A DNA stretch of 64,000 nucleotides from Paracentrotus lividus (taxonomy: Eukaryota; Echinodermata; Echinoidea; Camarodonta; Echinidae), in assembly GCA_940671915.1 (NCBI GenBank), contig CALNVZ010000174.1, forward strand, positions 679,844-743,843, in the 5' to 3' direction. The notes below the pieces were generated by a model. That model did no database searches. It had not been told where the DNA came from and saw only the letters and a list, made by a program, of their open reading frames with translations. Positions 23,717-34,891 of this stretch are shown here, one piece after another (position 1 is the stretch's first letter; every line of letters begins with the position of its first letter). The position numbers were made by a program, and so were the translations under genes.

Positions 23717-24853
23717 GGCTTATGCTAAAGTGTAGCGTTGTGGCGCGGCGCGGCGCGCTGAAAAGTGGAAATAATCGACGAAAAAAAAATAAGGTGTCTT
23801 TTAAAGCGTCCTACGAAAAAGGAAAAGATTCTGGTTCGATTTTTGTGAAATTTTTGGAAATGATTATCATTTTTCGGACTCGAGACTTTAGCTTAAGCCC
23901 TTGTGTGGGGTTAGTGTGCATGTGTGTGTGTGTTGTGTGTTTGTGTATGTCAAAAATTGTGTGACTAATAGTTCCAAAACGATGAAAAGTTCGGTCGATC
24001 CTGTTTACGGCTATCGGCAGCTATGACATCAGCAGCAATCAGAAATCGCGATGTCTAGTCCTGGTCCACTCCTGGTCCTGGTCCACGTTCACATTGTTTA
24101 AATTGCGAATTTCAATGAAATTTATCATGAAAGTATAAGGCAGTATAAAGCCTATTGTAAGGTCACGGCTCTATACGTCAAAATAAGAAATTCTAAACTT
24201 TTCTACCATTATTTGCTAGTAAATTTACAACACTTGTTTGGGTCCCAGATTCGAGTCCCAGCCATGGCATTAATTTCTTTCCGCAAGAAATTCATCCATA
24301 TTGTGCTGCACTCGATCCAGGTACGCGTGAGGTAAACTACTGGAATTGTTTAGACATCCTTAAATTGGCAACATAATTATTATCAATACATATCGATTTC
24401 CGCGTTAATTGCTATTTTAAAACATATTTGACACATTATCGACAATTGAGCCAATTTGATAAAATAATTGAAATGATGTAGAAGTAGAAAGGAAAATTCT
24501 AATGCCGCAAATTTGAGGAGGAGAAATATAAGTTTGATCTAAAACAAGTCCTGTCCCGAATGAGCCAATTGCCAAGGAATAAGAGAATACCTGGTGCTAC
24601 TTGTTTCACGAAATTCCCAAACATACAAACATGCAGTACACACACACACACCCACACACACACACACCAACACCCGCACACACACACACACACACACACA
24701 ACACACGACGCCAACCACACAATACGTGCCAAACAATCTGAATCTTTTCCTTTTTTGTAGGACGCTTTAAGAACACCTTATTTTTATTTCGTCGATTATT
24801 TCCACTTTTTAACGCGCCGCGCCGCGCCACAACGCGACACTTTAGCATAAGCC
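23717..24853. mobile_element. 1.1-kb foldback element with ~115-bp inverted ends and 8-bp duplication
   Basis: It begins GGCTTATGCTAAAGTGTAGC and ends with the inverse. The inverted repeats extend about 115 bp with few mismatches and include TGGCGCGGCGCGGCGCG. TCTTGTCG flanks both ends exactly (23,709-23,716 and 24,854-24,861). Eight-bp duplications are typical of hAT, P and Merlin elements. The ends do not start with the usual hAT CAG, so the superfamily is open. The interior carries TG/CA microsatellites near each end (23,910-23,945, 24,635-24,702) and SINE-like sequence near 24,240. No transposase is visible. Confidence 0.8.
24240..24350 (+). mobile_element. tRNA-derived SINE fragment
   Basis: GATTCGAGTCC at 24,248-24,258 matches a Pol III box B. 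It is followed by CAGCCATGGCATTAATTTCT and then GTGCTGCACTCGATCCAGGT, the kind of body seen in tRNA-derived SINEs of marine deuterostomes. A box A is not clear, so the copy is probably 5'-truncated. Confidence 0.5.
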
Positions 24854-24854
24854 T

Positions 24855-24962
24855 CTTGTCGAGGCCCTGTTGGCTGGTCGTCGTTTGCCGAATGGTGTCG
24901 CGGGAAAGCGAGGGAAAACCCGAACTCGCGAAACGAGCAGTGAAACAAGGCCTCTTGACTTC
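24855..24962. mobile_element. Short palindromic element with AGGCC(C/T)TGTT ends, copy 2
   Basis: Same family as 20,396-20,522: TTGTCGAGGCCCTGTTGGCT at the left and GAAACAAGGCCTCTTGAC at the right, with the shared CGTCGTTTGCCGAATGG interior. The 1.1-kb foldback inserted at its left edge, so this copy supplies the empty-site comparison for that insertion. Confidence 0.6.
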
Positions 24963-25663
24963 TGTGTTGAATTATATATTCATAACATACGACTTCCCAA
25001 TGAATATGTATGCACGTCTGACCTCGTTAACGAATGTAATAGTAATTCGCCCAGGATTTTAGAATAGTCAACTATGTGGAGGGGATTCTATCAACATTGC
25101 AGAAATAAGCTCGATTAAAATACATTCATAATTCACTCTTTGACATAGCTGGTGTTAACTTCATAACAGATACGTATGTGCTTTCTGTACAATTTCCCCC
25201 AAACATTGAGTCGTGATAATCTAACGAATAAAAGGTGTGCAAAATAAGTTTCAACGCTCAACCAGTGGGTATTATCACCCCTGATCATGAATAGACGCAA
25301 CTGCCTGCCACAGACACACACACGCATGCAGCTAAATGCAACAATGTACGACCGAACCCATCGTCACTGCCCGGCGCGGCCCGGAGACTCAGCGGGAGAA
25401 AGGCCTTGTCGGCCTGGTAGATAGGTTCGCACGCCCGTCGAAGCAGCAACTTCTAAATCCTTGCTCACTGGAAGCGAATAAAAGATTACAATTGACCATA
25501 ACCTGTTGATAGATTTGCAAACAAAACGTATCATTTCATTGCAGATTTTATTGCATTAACCTACAAATAACTGAATTGGTCAATATTCAAGATTCATGAA
25601 GCATTTTCAATGTTCTTAACACTTTTGTCGTCTCTCATCGCGGAGAATCCATGGGCCGCATTA
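24963..25663. other. Unique-looking sequence to the assembly gap
   Basis: No gene or repeat family is recognised. The only notable piece is a GC-richer stretch near 25,365-25,440 with GGCCTTGTCGGCCTGG. The largest open frame (25,133-25,327, -) is 64 codons without motifs. Confidence 0.4.
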
Positions 25664-25688
25664 NNNNNNNNNNNNNNNNNNNNNNNNN
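25664..25688. other. Assembly gap (25 N)
   Basis: A run of exactly 25 N, a placeholder length. The right arm of the large inverted duplication begins at the first base after it, so the true sequence and even the join are uncertain. Confidence 1.
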
Positions 25689-27022
25689 CTTTAAAGACAC
25701 CTTATTTTTTTTTCGTCGATTATTTCCACTTTTCAGCGCGCCGCGCCGCGCCACAACGCTACACTTTAGCATAAGCCCGACAAGAGGCTAGTAACCATAT
25801 GGCTACAAAGCACAAAGAGGGATAAGGGATTAGTACATACCATTTGGATTCATGTAGAAACTCACACACTAGGCCTACTTGAAACGTATTCAGAAACAAT
25901 CATTCGTGAAGATCTACAAATGTTACATTCTTTCTTCCATATTTAACATTGTAGAATATCTATGTTTTGAAAGCTAGATATATCCTAAGATGCGTGTTTA
26001 TGACTTTTACTGTATAGACCCTATGTTATACATGTAGGCATATATACTTTGAACTTTTTCGTTTATGACGTACATATCTACCCTCACCCATTAGTACACA
26101 AATCAATTTTCCAAATTCCATTTCTATTCAACAATATGTAGACTAATGCGGCGGTCACAACTCGCCGTACCTTCGACGTGCAACTCCCTACGATGGATTT
26201 CGTAGAAAAATCGTGCAGCGCAGTTACCTCACATGCACGTTGTATGTACGACGTGCAGGCAGTTTTTCCAATACCCTTACTACAGAAACGCAGGAATCGC
26301 AGAAATCGACCAACGACCTGTGCGTGCATTGTGCAATCAACGCAGGCTACGTTGATGGCACGGGCCGTAGCCTACGACGAGTTGTGACCGCCGCATTAGG
26401 CATTGCATCTCTCGGAATTATATTCGTCTATTATATTCTGCACGTGTATTTCATTAATGAGTGTTGGTCTAGCTGCTATCAATGAAACTGAAAACTGACC
26501 CCAAGAATGCTTGCAATGTGGCCTGGAGTTTTTGTGTCATACATGTATAATTTACTACTACAGCTATATACAGTGCGTCCCAAAAAAAACTATACACTTT
26601 TGAAATGGCTGCCAAATAAAAAATATATGATTTAAGGTAATGAAATTTACATGTATGGAAAGCTCATTATCCCAAATTTCATATGACATCAAAAACTCCG
26701 AAAATAAGTCATGCATGAATGAGCAGCGTTCACTTTTGTAAAGGGTATGGAAATTAGGGTGCGCAGGAATTGCCCTACCATTTTGTATGAGGAAAGTCAT
26801 TTTGAGCTTATGGAATTGGGGATGATATGCAGAATTACTGATCAATTATGATGAGTTGGGGTTTGCTAAGTGAAATTTGTGGAATTGGGGATTACATTTT
26901 CATGCATGAGTGAACAGGAATATGTATTTCCTATTGTTGCATTGTAACTTTCAAGGTATATTTAATGAGGTCCTTCAGTGGTGTGTTTAATCTCTCTCTC
27001 TTCCTTTCTCTCAATCCCTCTT

Positions 27023-27073
<51 letters not shown>

Positions 27074-28821
27074 CTCTCTCTTGTCTTCCTCCCTCTCTCC
27101 CTCTCTCTTCTTTCTTTCTCTCCCTGTCTCCCTCCCTTTTTTCTATCTATCGCTCTCTTTTTGCATGGGTGTGTTTTGACCATTCATATTCATGGGTTTC
27201 TACTCCAATATCCTGACATTTTTTCTTTTCTTTTTCTTTTTTTTTTTTTTTTTTTTTTGGGGGGGGGGGTTTAAACATCAGTGACATCATAATATGCCTG
27301 CCCACATTTCAATTACTGTAAGATTATCAACTTCTCATTGAATTACTTAAGGACTATCCGGGCTTGATTTGCATTATAAGGAAAATAAAGTAAAATCGAA
27401 AAAGCACAACACTGAAAATTTCATCAAAATCGGATTAGAAATAGCAAAGTTATGAATTTTCTAAGGTTTTGATTTTTTTAGGAAACAATCTTCAAATTGG
27501 CAAACTGGTGATGTCTCAGTCCCCCTACTTTCTTTGTATTTTATTGTATGAAATACCAATTATCAAGATTTTCTGACTCAAGGACATAAAAACATGAATT
27601 AATCCTTGTGGAATGTTCAAGGTCACAAGTGCTTTTACTTATTTCAGTATGAGGGACCGATTTTCTGTATACGCAATATATGAAAAAATGAGATAAATAG
27701 GATTTCATATAATAAAATACACAAGAAGTAGGGGGACTGTGACATCATCAGTTTGCTCATTTGAATATTCAAATATTCAAATGAGACAATGAGACAATAA
27801 TTATTGCCAAGAACTGTTTTACAAAAAAATCAAGACCTAAAAAAATGCATAACTTTGTTATTTTTCATCCGATTTTGATGAAATTTTCTGTGTTGTGCTT
27901 GATGAATTTTACTTAAGTTTACAAAACTTTTTCATTTCAGCCCGGACTTCTCCTTTAATATCCAGGTGGGATTATGTAAATTGAATACTCTAAAAAAATG
28001 TTTGTAGAAAAAAAAAGAACATCACTTATGTTAGACATTCAGACAATCCAAAAGATCATGAAAACGATTATCAAAACTGATCAAAAATCTTACCCTGCAT
28101 CTCACCTGTTCTGCACCCCATCCTGACTACCACTAACACACCACTGAAAAAAACCTGGGAAAGTTACAATGCAACAATAGGAAATACATATTTCTGTTCA
28201 CTCATGCATGAAAATGTAATCCCCAATTCCACAAACTTCACTTAGCAAACCCAAACTCATCATAATTGATCAGTAATTCTGCATATCATCCTTAATTATA
28301 CACAACAAAAAAAGTAAGTCCCCCCTTAATCAAAATGATGTAACTTTTGATCCAAGAGGAGTTTTACGAATTTTATTACATGTGCTTGTAGGTAATTTTA
28401 TCAGCTTCCATTTCAGTGAATTTTTACTGAAATTCGTTAAGTCATGCTTCAATGAGTACAGTTAAAAGGCAAAAATGTCACTTTTCGAAAGTCACAAGGT
28501 TAGTTTCATAACTTTAATTCAATAATATTGGAACAAATTGAAACTTTTTAGCAAAAGATTTGTTCAGAACGGTTGTTGCAGTTAATTCTAACATCTAACG
28601 ACTTTTGCATTAAATTTCACGGTTGGATAAACATGAGGTAAAATTTGTAAAAACTGCATATTTTACACATTTTTTCTTTTAAAAATTATTGATTATGACG
28701 GAATATGCAATCTGGAAGAGTGTTTTAAACAATACCCATCAATTCACGGTTGAATGAACACTTAATAAGAACAAAAAAGATATTTTCAATTTTTTAAAGG
28801 TAAGTATATTGTTCCGTTTTG
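25689..28821. repeat. Large inverted duplication, right arm
   Basis: Reverse complement of 20,665-23,808. It starts inside a copy of the 1.1-kb foldback's end (the rest is lost in the gap), passes the MITE at 26,143-26,399, the start of a mariner-like element at 26,571, a (CT)n tract (27,015-27,120), a poly-T/poly-G run (27,237-27,269) and the TTAA MITE at 27,351-27,954. It ends near 28,821, where similarity to the left arm stops although the enclosing element continues. Confidence 0.9.
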
Positions 28822-30246
28822 TGTAATAAAATCATTTTATCAACATTTTTTTTTTTTGGGTGATATGTATGTCAAATAACTTTTCAAATGATGCTATGGC
28901 ATTTTATTAAAAAATCACGCTTCAATGAACACATGATACGTGAAAATCCATTTTTTTTTCGTTAGTGGACCAAAATTCAATCGCTTACTTTGGATAATTG
29001 TCACAGACCTTCTTGGATAGTTCATTTGATTTGAGTTTCACGAAAATTCCAGTGTTTTATGCTTCAGTGAGCAGAAGTTATTAGAAAAATATGAAAAAAG
29101 AAGAAAGAATTTCAGAGCTTTGGCCCCATCCCATGCCTTATCAGATCCTCAATTAAGCGTTTGTTCCTGTTAGTTAACACCACCCTAAAGTTGTGTGCCA
29201 AGTTTCGGGAAAAAACTCCCAGTAGAATTAACAAAAATCATCATCGAAATTAAGCCGATTTTCAATTTTGTTAAGATTTTGATTTCCTTTCCATTGACAT
29301 TGTGTACAATCTCGAAGAAAAAACAAGTCCCAAATCAACATGCTGGAACTTTTTAACAGAAAGGTGTTGAGTTTATCGTTTGGCGGTTATGTTTATAAAC
29401 TCATCGACTAACTTATGTGCGAAAATGAAATAAAACCTATGGGTCATGCATGAATAAACACACGTTGAAGGTGAAATTGTCATTACAAAAGTCACAAAAG
29501 TCACCTTTAAAGTGTGCTCACTCGTCCATGACACGACGAATAGTGCTCATTTTCTCACAAAATGTGTTGATAATGTTGATGATAATATCTGATGTCAATT
29601 CTTTGAATAAAATTGTTGGATTTTACCATTTTTGGAGGCCTGAACATAATTCTTAAAATTGTGCTCACTCATCCATGAAAAACAGAGAAAAGTATCGGGA
29701 TCGGTGTTGGACGATAAAATTTTGGATGATAAATCCACCAAAACAATTAAAGACAAGGTAAAAATAAAATTTTACAAAATTGTATTTTTACAGCCTCCAA
29801 AATGACCCTTGAGACTTTTGAAAATGTTTATTTTTTATTTAAACGTTGATCACTCATGCATGTCTAAAGTGATCGATGTGATTTTTTCACAGAAGGTACT
29901 CAATAAATGGATAAAACTTCCCTTCAAATTATTGTACTCAAAACAAGCTCGTTCAAAAGTTACATCATTTTGATTAGGGGGACTTACTTTTTTTATTGTG
30001 TATAGATAAGCTCAAAATGACTTTCCTCATACAAATTGGTATGGCAATTCCTGCGCACCCTAATTTCCATACCCTTTACAAAAGTGAACGCTGCTCATTC
30101 ATGCATGACTTATTTTCGAAGTTTTTGATGTCATATGAAATTTGGGATAATGAGCTTCCCATACATGTAAATTTCATAACCTAAAAAAATATACTTTTTA
30201 TTTGGCAGCCATTTCAAAAGTGTATAGTTCTTTTTGGGACGCACTG
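26571..30246. mobile_element. 3.7-kb mariner-like element with ~245-bp inverted ends
   Basis: It begins CAGTGCGTCCCAAAAAAAAC after TA and ends with the inverse GGGACGCACTG before TA. The ends pair for about 245 bp (26,571-26,815 with 30,000-30,246). A further inverted pair lies inside (26,815-26,985 with 28,130-28,290), and the TTAA MITE is nested between them. A CACTCATGCATGA-like word recurs on both strands through the interior. No transposase frame is visible. The left duplication arm holds part of the same element (20,665-22,922). Confidence 0.75.
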
Positions 30247-30340
30247 TAGAAGTTATACTGAGATGAATGCCAATAACCTAACAAGTATCACCATAACCAT
30301 AGAAAGGGTGGTAGAGCCTGGTTTAGGGGCACAGTACCAG

Positions 30341-30745
30341 GCGCGTATCCAGTAATTGGCACCCCGGGGGGCCCGATGTGATTTTGATTTTGGCGCCCCA
30401 CAGTCATGTCAGTTGTGGCTCCAGAAAGGTACATCCTATTTTTTTCCCGTTACACCGGGCAAGCCAAAAGGTACACTCTAAATATTTTACGTCACACTTG
30501 CCGAGCAAGGGGTTGGTGTTGAAAAAATAAATCGGCCTTCGGCAAACCAAAAGGTCATATATCAGCTGTAGGGGTAGGTTTTATAAGTCAATCAGGTATA
30601 TTTTCCCGTTTTTTTTTGTGTGTGTTGTTGTTTTTTTGTCGATTTGGCGCCCCCTAAGGTCAATTTGGCGCCCCTTTTAGGTCATTTTGGCGCCCTTTCG
30701 GGCGCCCACTCGGGGGGGGGGGGGGGGGGGCCGGGCCCGTAAAGC
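30341..30745. mobile_element. TIR element, GCGCGTATC family, copy 3 (~405 bp)
   Basis: It starts GCGCGTATCCAGTAATTGGC and shares with copy 1 the order ACCCCGGGGGGCC, a TTTTGGCGCC block, a poly-T run, then GGCGCCCCTTTTAGGTCATT and GGCCGGGCCCGTAAAGC. A poly-G run lies at 30,713-30,730. The terminal inverse of GCGCGTAT is missing at the right, so it is slightly truncated. AGTACC flanks both sides (30,333-30,338 and about 30,749-30,754) and may be the target duplication. Confidence 0.6.
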
Positions 30746-31020
30746 ATGAGTACCCACCACAAATCACACTTTTCAGACCACTTTAAGTGCTCCTTATCAA
30801 TACCCAAAAGTGCCATTTCTTTTTCCTTCTTTTTCTAATAAGAAGGAACTTTTCAAGCTTCTCATTAATTGAAACTTACTTCTTAAAGGGGACTCTGCGA
30901 ATACTTAGAAAATGCCTCCTTTGACTGAAGCGTCTTTTCGAAATGTATTTTCGAACCCGAAATTTTCACAATTGGTCGCATTAAAAAAACAGTACAAAAA
31001 GATGGTTGATTAAAAACTAA

Positions 31021-31119
31021 GGGTGATATCTCACTAATCGTCTCTAACACTATTTATCCGTCGCGAAACGAAATTTCTATTCTGTCGCGGAGACGTCTCC
31101 GCGAAGTGAGATAGCACCC
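31021..31119. mobile_element. 99-bp MITE with GGGTG(A/C)TATCTCACT ends, TAA duplication
   Basis: GGGTGATATCTCACT at the left and its inverse AGTGAGATAGCACCC at the right. The flanking trinucleotide TAA is on both sides (31,018-31,020 and 31,120-31,122). The centre contains the palindrome GGAGACGTCTCC. Confidence 0.65.
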
Positions 31120-31367
31120 TAAGGTTCGTTTTCGGATAAACGAGCCATATTTTAAATTCTTCAGATTATTTCAAAGTAGCATTCCGGCCGAGGACCATGT
31201 GCAAAATAAATTAATCTTGAAGAACCACATTTTCTCGATAATTAAAAGAATCTTTAAAAAAGCTTGAACGGGGAAAACCCTCATTTGTTACTATTGATCT
31301 AGAATTTACTACCGTAATTAACTCGCTGTTTTAATTCATTCATATACTTCTAGATCTTATCCTGTTC

Positions 31368-31376
31368 CCCCCTCCC

Positions 31377-31447
<71 letters not shown>

Positions 31448-31455
31448 TCTCTCGC
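31368..31455. repeat. (CT)n microsatellite
   Basis: An almost pure CT dinucleotide run, about 250 bp upstream of the SLC16-like exon. Apparent Arg/Glu repeat frames on the minus strand are artefacts. Confidence 0.95.
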
Positions 31456-31707
31456 TTTATCTTTATCTGTTTTCTCAGATAACATAAAACATTTTAAACA
31501 GAGTAACATGTTATAGTGATCCATGATTATGTTAATAGGCCTAACCATGCACTACAATAAATAATAAATGTCGTTATAATGTTCTTTCTTTCTTTTTTCT
31601 GTTGTATTGTAATTAACCTCTATTAGGCTTTATTGAGTTGTGCAATACGAATTTAGTGGATGACCATTCTCACTATTTTATCTCTATTTCCCTAATTCAC
31701 TTTGCAG

Positions 31708-33223
31708 GCGTAGGTAATGCGGTGGTCAATTTACCCTCGCATACAGCTGCCTCAGTGTTCTTCCCTGAAGCTTTCGAAGTAGTCACAGGAATCATCTTCG
31801 CTGGATCAGGTGTGGGCATGATGGTATTTCCAGTTATGATCGATATATTCAACACCATTTATGGTTGGCGGGGTGCAACCATGCTGCTGGGAGCCTTTGC
31901 ATTTCACTCAACACTTGGTGGCGCCCTTCTGCGTCCAATGGCACCTTCAGATTCACGAGACATTCTGTCATCGGATGAGGATAGTGAGACACTCCCACTA
32001 GCGTTGGAGCAAAAAATTGCCATTTCAACGGTGAAAGATAGAGATAGAAAAGACGATGAAAAAACTGATGCGAATGTTTTTACCAAGCTGGTCACATATT
32101 TTGACCTTATCATTGTTCGTGATCACCCAAAAGTCCTCTTATGTTTAGTGTTGTTCTTCCTTTATTACTTCATCAACGTCACTTGGTACGTCTTTGTGGT
32201 CCCTAACGCTATTGCTAAAGGAATTGCTCCACAAAGTGCCGCCACTGTAGCTGTGGTTGGTGGTATTGGAAATACAATCGGGCGTTTCACCATTGGTATA
32301 GTGTCATCATTCAAGATAGTGGGTGACGATGTACTACTCTCTGCTTTAAATATTCTATCAGCTGTAGCTTTCGTATGTAACATTGAAGCAAGAACACTCT
32401 TAGGTCTAGCTTCAATCGCAGCTGTAACAGGGTTTTGTCTCGGTGCTCTAACAGCGCTCCTTTCAATCTTCGTAAGGGGTATGGTGCCTACTGAACGATT
32501 TCCGGCGGCGATTACGCTTGCATCTTTTCTTCCTGCATTCGGTGAACCCTTTGGCGGTGCTTTGATGGGTAAGTGACATTGTTAATATAAAACCTTAACT
32601 GATCTATTACTGCCCAGAGGCACTTGTTCATGTGGAAATTACTTAACATTTCTTTGGTCGATCCCGCAACATTTTGACAGAAGGCAAAACTACTTAAATA
32701 TAGGTCATTGTAGATATTTCCTTATTTTCCTTTTCTGAACATCCCAGGTCACCACTGCCTCATACACTTTAACAAATATATTGGACACCCCATCGGACCA
32801 AAGACAAGAAAATCGAAAACAAGCTGATCTTGAAAAATGTGATTACTCGCCAAATAAATATTAGCATAGACGATCAGGATCACACACCCAGTGTGAATTG
32901 TCAGTCCCAATATAGTCATAGCTTATCGTTACCTTACGATAGGCATTCATTACATTTTTAATGTTATTATATTCATATTTAACCATTTCCAAGGCTTTAT
33001 TAGTAGTATTTACTATTATTTCATCTTTATAACGTGTAATGTTCATTGTTATTTCACTATTTTCTTTAAAATACGTATGTACGTGTATGTTTATATTACA
33101 GGTTATCTCTATGACGTGACATCATCATTTGACCTGTCGTATGTGATCGTTGGTATAACTCATCTTGTCTTCATCCTGTTTACTATGATTCCACGAATAT
33201 TAGAGAAGTGTAAAAGCGTATAG
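31708..33223 (+). CDS. Monocarboxylate transporter-like protein (SLC16/MFS), C-terminal 327 residues
   Basis: Two exons join in frame: 31,708-32,568 (acceptor TTTGCAG, donor GGTAAGT) and 33,102-33,223 (acceptor TATTACAG, stop TAG at 33,221-33,223). The product begins at the fourth helix of the MFS fold, where the family shows G.G....PS, then GSGVG, YGWRGATMLLG and ALLRP. A charged loop rich in Asp, Glu and Lys (about residues 85-130) separates the two halves. Helices 7-12 follow (GGIGNTIGR in TM8, FGEPFGGALMGYLYDVTSSF near TM11). SLC16 proteins carry monocarboxylates or related small solutes with protons across the plasma membrane. The substrate here cannot be read. The first exon is phase 1, so at least one upstream exon with TM1-3 (about 110 residues) is required and is not seen. 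A possible AATAAA is at 33,672-33,677. Confidence 0.9.
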
Positions 33224-33751
33224 TACAGTAATTGCCTTTATTGTATGAAGGTCATCAAAGTGAACGTTGTATCGTTAATAGAGACGTCAGGTTGATGCTT
33301 ATCGCACAAGTTTGACCTAAATTATTGTCGAACTATTTTACCTATATCATAATAATTTATGCGTCTCCCGTAACTCGCAATTGCTCTGGTTTTGATATGG
33401 CTGTAGGAACAGGACTGTCACCTTGTAAATACCTCCTACATTTTTTTTTTAAAAGTGGAATCGATTCACTGTAGAGATGTGCACGATGCATGGCCCGTTG
33501 TGACAACGATATTACGTCAATTTATATCAGACCGACTTTTAATTACTGACACTAACCGAAATAGATATTCTAAGTATTTAATTTCGCAGATGGTAGTCAT
33601 TAGTTGATTAAGTTATTAACTTGTCATGTGTTCTCTAATTGCAATGGCATTGTCAGTTTACAGAGCACACTAATAAATAACATTAAAAAAGCTAATGATA
33701 TTTTAGGCGTTTAGTGTAGAAAAGATATCAGCATCCAAAATGTGAAAAAGT
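33224..33751. other. Probable 3' untranslated region of the SLC16-like gene
   Basis: AT-rich sequence after the TAG stop with no repeat recognised. AATAAA at 33,672-33,677 is a candidate polyadenylation signal about 450 nt after the stop. The transcript end is not proven. Confidence 0.45.
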
Positions 33752-34720
33752 GTGCCGAGTTGGGTGACGAGTAGGGTGCCGAGTGGGGTGCCGAGTGGGG
33801 TGACGAGTAGGGTGCCAAATGGGGTGACGAGTAGGGTGCCGAGTGGGGTGACGAGTGGGGTGCCTAGTGGGGTGCCAAATGGGGTGATGAGTAGGGTGCC
33901 GAGTAGGGTGCCGAGTGGGGTGACGAGTAGGTGCCGAGTGGGGTGCCGAGTGGGGTGACGAGTAGGGTGCCGAGTGGGGTGCCAAATGGGGTGACGAGTA
34001 GGGTGCCGAGTGGGGTGACGAGTAAGGGTGCCGAGTGGGGTGCCGAGTAGGATTCCGAGTAGGGTGACGAGTGGGGGTGCCTAGTGGGGTGCCAAATGGG
34101 GTGATGAGTAGGGTGCCGAGTAGGGTGCCGAGTAGGGTGCCAAATGGGTGATGAGTGGGTGACGAGTAGGGTGACGAGTGGGGTGCCTAGTGGGGTGCCA
34201 AATGGGGTGATGAGTAGGGTGCCGAGTAGGGTGCCAAATGGGGTGATGAGTGGGGTGACGAGTAGGGTGCCGAGTGGGTGCCGAGTGGGGTGACGAGTGG
34301 GGTGACGAGTAGGGTGCCGAGTGGGGTGCTGAGTGGGTGACGAGTAGGTGCCAAGTGGTTTGCGAGTGGGGTGACGAGAAGGGTGACGAGTAGGGTGCCG
34401 ATGGGGGATGCGAGTGGGGTGACGAAGTAGGGTGCCGAGTTGGGGGCTGAGTGGGGTGACGAGCAGGGTGACCGAGTAGGGTGCCGAGTAGGGTGCCGAG
34501 TGGGGTGACGAATGGGTTGCCCAGTTGGGTGATTAGTTGATTGCCGAGCCGGGTGCCGAGTTTGGTGCAAGGGGGGAAGGGGCGGGGGTTGTCAAGTTGG
34601 GTGCAACGAGGGATGTTCAGTTGGATGCAAGGTGGGGTGTCAAGTTGGGTGCCGAGATCGGAACCAAGAGGGGTGCAAAGCATGCTGAGTGGGATGCTAA
34701 GTTAGACACAAAGATGGGTG
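33752..34720. repeat. 12-bp minisatellite GGGTGCCGAGTG / GGGTGACGAGTA
   Basis: About 65-80 copies of a 12-bp unit with a small set of variants (GTGCCGAGTGGG, GTGACGAGTAGG, GTGCCAAATGGG), becoming irregular after about 34,320 and fading by 34,720. Some longer blocks recur as higher-order units (for example near 33,850 and 34,180). A 12-bp period keeps all frames open for long stretches on both strands (His/Pro/Thr/Arg or Val/Pro/Ser/Gly repeats). I do not regard these as genes. Confidence 0.95.
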
Positions 34721-34891
34721 GCGAGTCAGATGACAAGTTAATCCTAAAAGGTCCCTGTCCCTCGGAGTTTAGAGCAAAATGTCGACGTGCCACCCCTCCC
34801 CCACCCCTCATCCGACCATGAGATGACACCCAAAATCATAGATATGCTGGAAGAATTAACCCAAGCTATACAAGTGTGTAGTGCAAGTCTG

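Larger units (their letters stand above)
20665..23808. repeat. Large inverted duplication, left arm
   Basis: This 3.1-kb arm is the near-identical reverse complement of 25,689-28,821, with only scattered substitutions and small indels plus length changes in microsatellites. Landmarks run in opposite order in the two arms: a TTAA-flanked MITE (21,530-22,132), a poly-C/poly-A run (22,217-22,255), a (GA)n tract (22,375-22,470), one end of a mariner-like element (to 22,922), a second MITE (23,093-23,351) and the left end of the 1.1-kb foldback (from 23,717). The outer edge falls inside the mariner-like element, so the arms were not made by two separate insertions. It may be real or a haplotype misjoin, because the gap touches the inner edge of the right arm. 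Confidence 0.9.

Noticed and set aside
33728..34829. Long open frames on both strands with His/Pro/Thr/Arg or Val/Ser/Gly repeats
   Set aside because: They arise from a 12-bp minisatellite, whose period keeps frames open. There is no start context, family or splice support.
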